From Nitrospira sp. (lineage in GTDB: Bacteria > Nitrospirota > Nitrospiria > Nitrospirales > Nitrospiraceae), in NCBI GenBank assembly GCA_009594995.1, contig VOPR01000070.1:56333-120332 (forward strand): 64,000 nucleotides of DNA, in the 5' to 3' direction. Positions 59,766 through 64,000 of the stretch are shown here, in pieces. Numbering within the stretch: the first letter of the stretch is position 1; each line of letters begins with the position of its first letter. The position numbers and the translations under genes were made by a program. A model generated the notes under the pieces. That model had not been told where the DNA came from. It saw nothing but the letters and a program-made list of their open reading frames with translations, and ran no database searches.

Positions 59766-62486
59766 ATGGTCGAACGGCAACAGCCCGGTCAATTTCGGTG
59801 GTACGCCCGGTCGCAAGACGAACTTGGGCGCGAACTCGGCGTGGTCCTGATTGAAGGACTGGCCGAGGAGGAAGCGACGCGCCGTCTCTCCGTCCATGGT
59901 CGAAATGAGTTGCCTGAAGCCCCGCCTCCTTCTCCCTGGCGCATTCTGGGCGCGCAGTTTACCAGCCTGATTATTTGGGTGTTGATCGGCGCCGCGCTCG
60001 TATCGGGTCTGCTCGGGGAATGGATCGATGCCGGGGCGATTCTTGCCATTGTGCTGCTGAACGGGCTGCTGGGATTCCTGCAGGAGTATCGGGCGGAACA
60101 ATCTCTGGCGGCGCTCAAGACGTTGGCTGTCACCTACGCCCGTGTGGTGCGGGGCGGCGTGCGTCGCACCCTGTCTTCAACGGAACTGGTTCCGGGCGAC
60201 ATCATTGATGTCGAGGCGGGAGACCATGTCCCCGCGGATGCGCGACTCATTCAGGCCGCCGCCCTGCGCACTCAAGAAGCCGCCCTGACCGGAGAATCCA
60301 CACCCGTTGAAAAAATCAGCGCGGCCTTGCCTGACAGCGAGCTCTCTGTGGCCGATCAGCGGAACATGGTCTTTATGGGCACAACCGTCACAGGTGGAAA
60401 AGGGCGCGCGCTCATCGTGGCTACCGGCAGCAAAACTGAGCTGGGGCGCATTGCGACCTTGATGACGACGGTGCCTGTCGAGCCGACGCCGCTTCAGCGC
60501 CGCTTGGAGCAGTTCGGCCATGTGCTGCTGTTGCTCTCGCTCGGAATTGTGGTCGTCGTGTTCGGCCTGGGTTTGTGGCGGGGCGAGCCGGTGTTCGATA
60601 TGTTTTTGACGGCCGTGAGTCTGGCGGTTGCGGCTATTCCAGAAGGACTCCCGGCTATTGTCACGACGACGCTGGCGCTGGGCGTGATGCGCATGGTGAG
60701 TCGCCATGCGTTGATCCGCCGCTTGCCGGCTGTTGAGACTTTAGGCGCGGCCACCGTGATTTGTACGGATAAGACCGGGACTTTGACCAGGAACGAAATG
60801 ACGGTCACGCGCCTGGCCGTCGATGGTGTGGTGTTCGATGTGACGGGGGACGGGTACGCGCCGGCTGGTGAGATCATCGGCGGGGATTCCCGGCAGGGCG
60901 GGCTGCGGAATCTTCTGTGGAGCGCGTTGTTGTGTAACAGCGCCTCGCTGAAAGAGGCCGATGGAACGTGGTCGGTCGTGGGTGACCCCACGGAGGGGGC
61001 GTTGCTGGTTGCGGGCGGCAAGGCTGGATGGCGCAAAAAAGATCTGGAGGGGGCGCAACCCTTGCTGGGTGAAATTCCGTTCGATTCCGAACGCAAGATG
61101 ATGACCATGGTCCGCCGTGTGGAGGGTCGGGCCGTGGCCTATGTCAAAGGCGCGCCGGATGTGCTGCTCGGCCGGTGTGACGAATACATGACGATGGCCG
61201 GTGAGGTGCGGCCGCTCACTGAGTCGATGCGCAAATCGGTCGTGTTGCTCAATCAGCAGTTCGCGCAGCAAGCCCTCCGTGTTGTCGCGCTGGCGCAGCG
61301 TCGGCTCGATTCTGAGCCGATTGAGTTTGAGTCGGAGGCGATCGAGTGCCGGTTAGTTTTCTTGGGACTGGCCGCCATGAAAGATCCGTTGCGTGCTGAA
61401 GCCAAACAGGCTGTCGATCTCTGCCGGTCGGCGGGAATTCTGACCGTGATGATTACCGGAGACCACAAGGAGACGGCCCTGGCCATTGCGCGTGAAGCTG
61501 GTTTTGCGAGCGGCCCGTCGCAGGCTCTGTCGGGTCTTGAACTGAATGCGCTCACGGATACCGAGTTGGCGGCGCGCGTGCGAACTCTGTCCGTGTATGC
61601 GCGGGTGTCGGCGGACCACAAGCTGCGCATCGTCAAGGCCTGGCGGGCGCAAGGTGCGGTCGTGGCGATGACGGGTGACGGGGTGAATGACGCTCCGGCG
61701 ATACGCGAAGCGGATATCGGTATTGCCATGGGTATGACCGGAACGGATGTGACCAAGGATGCGTCAGACATGGTCGTGACCGACGACAACTTCGCCTCGA
61801 TTGCGGCAGCGGTCGAAGAGGGCCGCAGCATTTACGAGAACATCCGTAAAGCGGTGCACTATCTGCTGTCGTGCAATTTGAGCGAGGTGCTGGTAATGCT
61901 GGGGAGCACGTTGTTGGGGTGGCCCCTGCCGCTGCTTCCGATCCACATTCTTTGGATCAATCTGGTCACTGACGGATTTCCTGCCTTGGCCCTCGCCGTC
62001 GATCCCAAAGATCCCGATGTCATGAAGCGGCCGCCACGGGATCCGCAGGCACCACTGCTGGATCGTGAACGGTTTTTGGCGGTCTGCCTTCAGGGCACGG
62101 TGATGGCCGTGGCGACCCTCGCGGTCTTTGGAATCACCTTGTCCGTCTTGAAAGATGATCTGCCGTTTGCCAGGACCATGACGTTTACGGTGCTGGTGCT
62201 CGTGCAACTACTTCACGCGTTCACCTGTCGCAATGATCGGTACTCGCTGTTTCAGATCGGGATTACGACCAATCGGATGCTGGTGGGTGCAGTGCTCGTC
62301 TCAGCATTTCTGCAGGCGGGTATTCTGCTGAGCTCTTGGGGACAGAAGATTTTTAATGTCGTCCCGCTGCGGGCCGACGAATGGTGGCTGATGGCCGGGC
62401 TGGGTATTTTGCCGTTCTTGATGATGGAACTGGGGAAGGCCTGGAAGCGGGCGTGGAGCCGGCGGATGGGCATGCCTATGGCGTGA
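59766..62486 (+). CDS. P2A-type cation (probably calcium) P-type ATPase
   Basis: 906 residues. CTDKTGTLTRNE (Asp 335), LTGES, TGDGVNDAPAIREADIGIAMG, and in the membrane VAAIPEGLPAIVTTT (M4), LSCNLSEVL (M5) and WINLVTDGFPALALA (M6). The PEGL, N-x-x-E and N-x-x-TD pattern is that of SERCA-type calcium pumps. ATG 59766 is preferred (AGAGGT upstream); a TTG six codons earlier also has a G-rich site. It likely exports calcium or manganese. Its last 11 bases overlap the convergent phosphoesterase gene. Confidence 0.92.
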   Translation: MVERQQPGQFRWYARSQDELGRELGVVLIEGLAEEEATRRLSVHGRNELPEAPPPSPWRILGAQFTSLIIWVLIGAALVSGLLGEWIDAGAILAIVLLNGLLGFLQEYRAEQSLAALKTLAVTYARVVRGGVRRTLSSTELVPGDIIDVEAGDHVPADARLIQAAALRTQEAALTGESTPVEKISAALPDSELSVADQRNMVFMGTTVTGGKGRALIVATGSKTELGRIATLMTTVPVEPTPLQRRLEQFGHVLLLLSLGIVVVVFGLGLWRGEPVFDMFLTAVSLAVAAIPEGLPAIVTTTLALGVMRMVSRHALIRRLPAVETLGAATVICTDKTGTLTRNEMTVTRLAVDGVVFDVTGDGYAPAGEIIGGDSRQGGLRNLLWSALLCNSASLKEADGTWSVVGDPTEGALLVAGGKAGWRKKDLEGAQPLLGEIPFDSERKMMTMVRRVEGRAVAYVKGAPDVLLGRCDEYMTMAGEVRPLTESMRKSVVLLNQQFAQQALRVVALAQRRLDSEPIEFESEAIECRLVFLGLAAMKDPLRAEAKQAVDLCRSAGILTVMITGDHKETALAIAREAGFASGPSQALSGLELNALTDTELAARVRTLSVYARVSADHKLRIVKAWRAQGAVVAMTGDGVNDAPAIREADIGIAMGMTGTDVTKDASDMVVTDDNFASIAAAVEEGRSIYENIRKAVHYLLSCNLSEVLVMLGSTLLGWPLPLLPIHILWINLVTDGFPALALAVDPKDPDVMKRPPRDPQAPLLDRERFLAVCLQGTVMAVATLAVFGITLSVLKDDLPFARTMTFTVLVLVQLLHAFTCRNDRYSLFQIGITTNRMLVGAVLVSAFLQAGILLSSWGQKIFNVVPLRADEWWLMAGLGILPFLMMELGKAWKRAWSRRMGMPMA

Positions 62487-63348
62487 GTTTCGGTGTTGCC
62501 CAAATCGTCGTAAGGGGATGTGCCTGCCGGCTATTTCCGACCGGTTTCGCCCCGTACAGATCCGTGAGAGTCCGCAGCAATCCGTAGTGATCCGTCGGCT
62601 CCCCGTACCGTCCCGCCCGCACCATCGGACCTACCAGAATGGTAGCGATGTGATTGTCTGATTTTCCGTTGTCCTCGTCCCACGTCACGATCAACAGACT
62701 GTTGTGGGTTTCCGCCCACTGCACATAGCGATCGAGGTTGGTCCGGAGCCATTGGTCCGCGCGGGCGATGCGGTCGGGATCGTTCCCGTGGTGCATGTCG
62801 TTCTCTTGATTGGGGACTACGATGCTGACGGTCGGGAGGGTGCGAAAATCCGTCGGGAAATCTGTAAAAGGACGATTGCTGTCGGAGGAGACGCTGTTGA
62901 TGGGGGACAATTGCCAATCGACCCAGGGGTTGTGTTTGCGCGCGTAAGCGCCTGCCATACAGTCGGTCGCACCGACGGCGGGAAGATCTTCAGCGTACCC
63001 GACAAAGGATTGTCCGACTTGCGCCAGGGTGCTGGACAGATTCGGAGCCGTTAACGAAGTCGGGCAGGTATTGCCATTGACGCCGTCGATTGTGCCGGCA
63101 AACAAGGCGATATAGTTCGGTTGACTGGGATGGGTGACGCCGTAGGAATTGGTCAGCAACGCGCCTTTTCGCGCCAGCATATTGAGGTACGGAGCGGCCG
63201 GTGAATCGATGACCTGGGCGAACGAGTGGTTTTCCTCGATCACAATGACAACATGGTCTGGCCGGGGCAATGGCGGCTGAGCGGAAAGTGGACCAATCCA
63301 ACAGAGGAACGTCACCACCATTACGATCGCCGCGACCTGCCTGTGCAT
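62476..63348 (-). CDS. Exported phosphoesterase (AcpA/phospholipase C-like family)
   Basis: 290 residues. A signal peptide (QVAAIVMVVTFLCWIGPLSA) precedes a phosphoesterase domain of the PF04185 type: VIVIEENHSFAQV, THPSQPNYIALFAG (nucleophile region), VPNQENDMHHG and LLIVTWDEDNG. Such enzymes are acid phosphatases or phospholipases C outside the cytoplasm. It lies 17 bp after the ABC exporter gene on the same strand, so it could be co-transcribed; its 3' end overlaps the P2A ATPase gene on the other strand. Confidence 0.9.
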   Translation of the reverse strand: MHRQVAAIVMVVTFLCWIGPLSAQPPLPRPDHVVIVIEENHSFAQVIDSPAAPYLNMLARKGALLTNSYGVTHPSQPNYIALFAGTIDGVNGNTCPTSLTAPNLSSTLAQVGQSFVGYAEDLPAVGATDCMAGAYARKHNPWVDWQLSPINSVSSDSNRPFTDFPTDFRTLPTVSIVVPNQENDMHHGNDPDRIARADQWLRTNLDRYVQWAETHNSLLIVTWDEDNGKSDNHIATILVGPMVRAGRYGEPTDHYGLLRTLTDLYGAKPVGNSRQAHPLTTIWATPKLTP

Positions 63349-63365
63349 GGGGGCCTCGCTCGTGA

Positions 63366-64000
63366 TTAAACCGGTAGTTCGCTGAGTCGTAACGTGTACA
63401 GATAGTGGTACAAGCCACGCTGCTCCAGCAGTGCGGCATGGGTCCCTTCTTCCACGATCTTCCCCTTATTCAGAACCAGAATGCGATCGGCGCGTTGAAT
63501 GGTGCTGAGCCGGTGCGCCACGACGAAGGTGGTGCGGTTGACCATTAGGCGCTCTAACGCCTCCTGCACCAGCCGTTCGGACTCCGTATCCAGGGCGGAG
63601 GTGGCCTCGTCGAGCAAGAGAATGCGGGGGTTCTTGAGGATCGCTCGCGCAATCGCGACACGTTGCCGTTGACCGCCGGACAAGTTGATGCCTTTTTCTC
63701 CGACAATCGTTTGGTAACCATCCGGAAATCCCACGATGAACTCGTGGGCATGCGCGGCCTTGCTGGCGGCAATCATCTCTTCTTCGCTGGCGTCTTCACG
63801 TCCGTACCGAATGTTGTCCCGGATGGGCCCGCCGAACAGGATCGTATCTTGCGGCACCAGCGCGATCTGGCGGTACAGGCTGTCGAGGCGAACGTCTTTG
63901 ACATCGTGGCCGTCCACCGTGAGCCGTCCGGCGGTCGGGTCGTAGAATCGATGCAAGAGGTTCATGATCGTCGTCTTGCCGGAGCCGGTGGGACCGACGA
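63366..64000 (-). CDS. ABC exporter (MsbA/lipid or drug type), C-terminal nucleotide-binding domain, cut by window
   Basis: About 210 residues of the ATP-binding domain. At the very edge is Walker A (GPTGSGKTT), followed by QDTILFGGPIRDNIRYGRED (the exporter-type Q-loop), LSGGQRQRVAIARAIL, LLDEATSALDTESERLVQ and VAHRLSTIQRADRI. The sequence is typical of homodimeric half-size exporters such as MsbA or BmrA. The membrane part lies to the right of the window. The phosphoesterase gene follows after 17 bp. Confidence 0.93.
   Translation of the reverse strand, partial: VGPTGSGKTTIMNLLHRFYDPTAGRLTVDGHDVKDVRLDSLYRQIALVPQDTILFGGPIRDNIRYGREDASEEEMIAASKAAHAHEFIVGFPDGYQTIVGEKGINLSGGQRQRVAIARAILKNPRILLLDEATSALDTESERLVQEALERLMVNRTTFVVAHRLSTIQRADRILVLNKGKIVEEGTHAALLEQRGLYHYLYTLRLSELPV

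Overview
The window is about 60% GC by eye and reads as chromosomal DNA of a free-living Gram-negative-type bacterium: lipoproteins, a heavy-metal RND pump, an Slp-like lipoprotein and periplasmic c-type cytochromes are all present. Its style resembles Nitrospira (Nitrospirota): paired CBS and tandem-Usp proteins, an alpha/beta-type pyruvate dehydrogenase, a minimal SufC/SufB-like pair, and many small cysteine-rich proteins. That assignment is an inference from gene content; no rRNA or marker gene is present. I saw no tRNA, rRNA, CRISPR array, transposase or phage gene.

Layout. 0-4.5 kb (minus): acs-pdhA-pdhB-E2, a unit making acetyl-CoA from acetate or pyruvate; E2 runs off the left edge. 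4.7-12.2 kb: a small zinc ribbon, PolX, malic enzyme, a 1-kb stretch with little coding, a diaminopimelate dehydrogenase-like gene with a hairpin-rich leader, a PEBP protein and a sugar nucleotidyltransferase. 12.5-17.6 kb: a cytochrome c, a protein with three internal repeats, and a minimal SUF-like pair plus tandem DUF2238 membrane genes. This last block is flanked on both sides by two tiny paralogous CxxC proteins that share an upstream element. 17.7-31 kb: a stress-type region with four CBS proteins, TerC, a tandem Usp overlapping a P2C-like P-type ATPase, two methyltransferases, an Slp-like lipoprotein, a flavodoxin-fold oxidoreductase and an L,D-transpeptidase.

31.8-40.2 kb is a run of minus-strand genes: an HPF/RaiA-cold-shock fusion, a Lon-like protease, an FmdB-type zinc ribbon, a cytochrome c, pncA-pncB (NAD salvage), an exported pentapeptide-repeat protein and two small exported unknowns. 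40.5-44.2 kb (plus) has an APH-like kinase coupled to an APS-kinase-like protein, then a GH13 branching-type enzyme. 46.9-56.5 kb has a second tandem Usp, an HME-RND efflux pair preceded by a 26-bp perfect palindrome, an MgtA-like P3B ATPase and a soluble PAS-kinase-receiver hybrid. 56.7-64 kb has PilZ and TPR genes, an NTF2-like protein, a P2A ATPase, an exported phosphoesterase and the C-terminal part of an ABC exporter (cut by the right edge).

The dominant theme is ion transport and stress: three P-type ATPases of different subclasses, one RND pump, TerC, two tandem Usp proteins and four CBS proteins. Interspersed are central carbon, cofactor and Fe-S genes. The least explained parts are the twin mini-CxxC genes, the triple-repeat basic protein, the palindrome over the RND start and the kinase pair.
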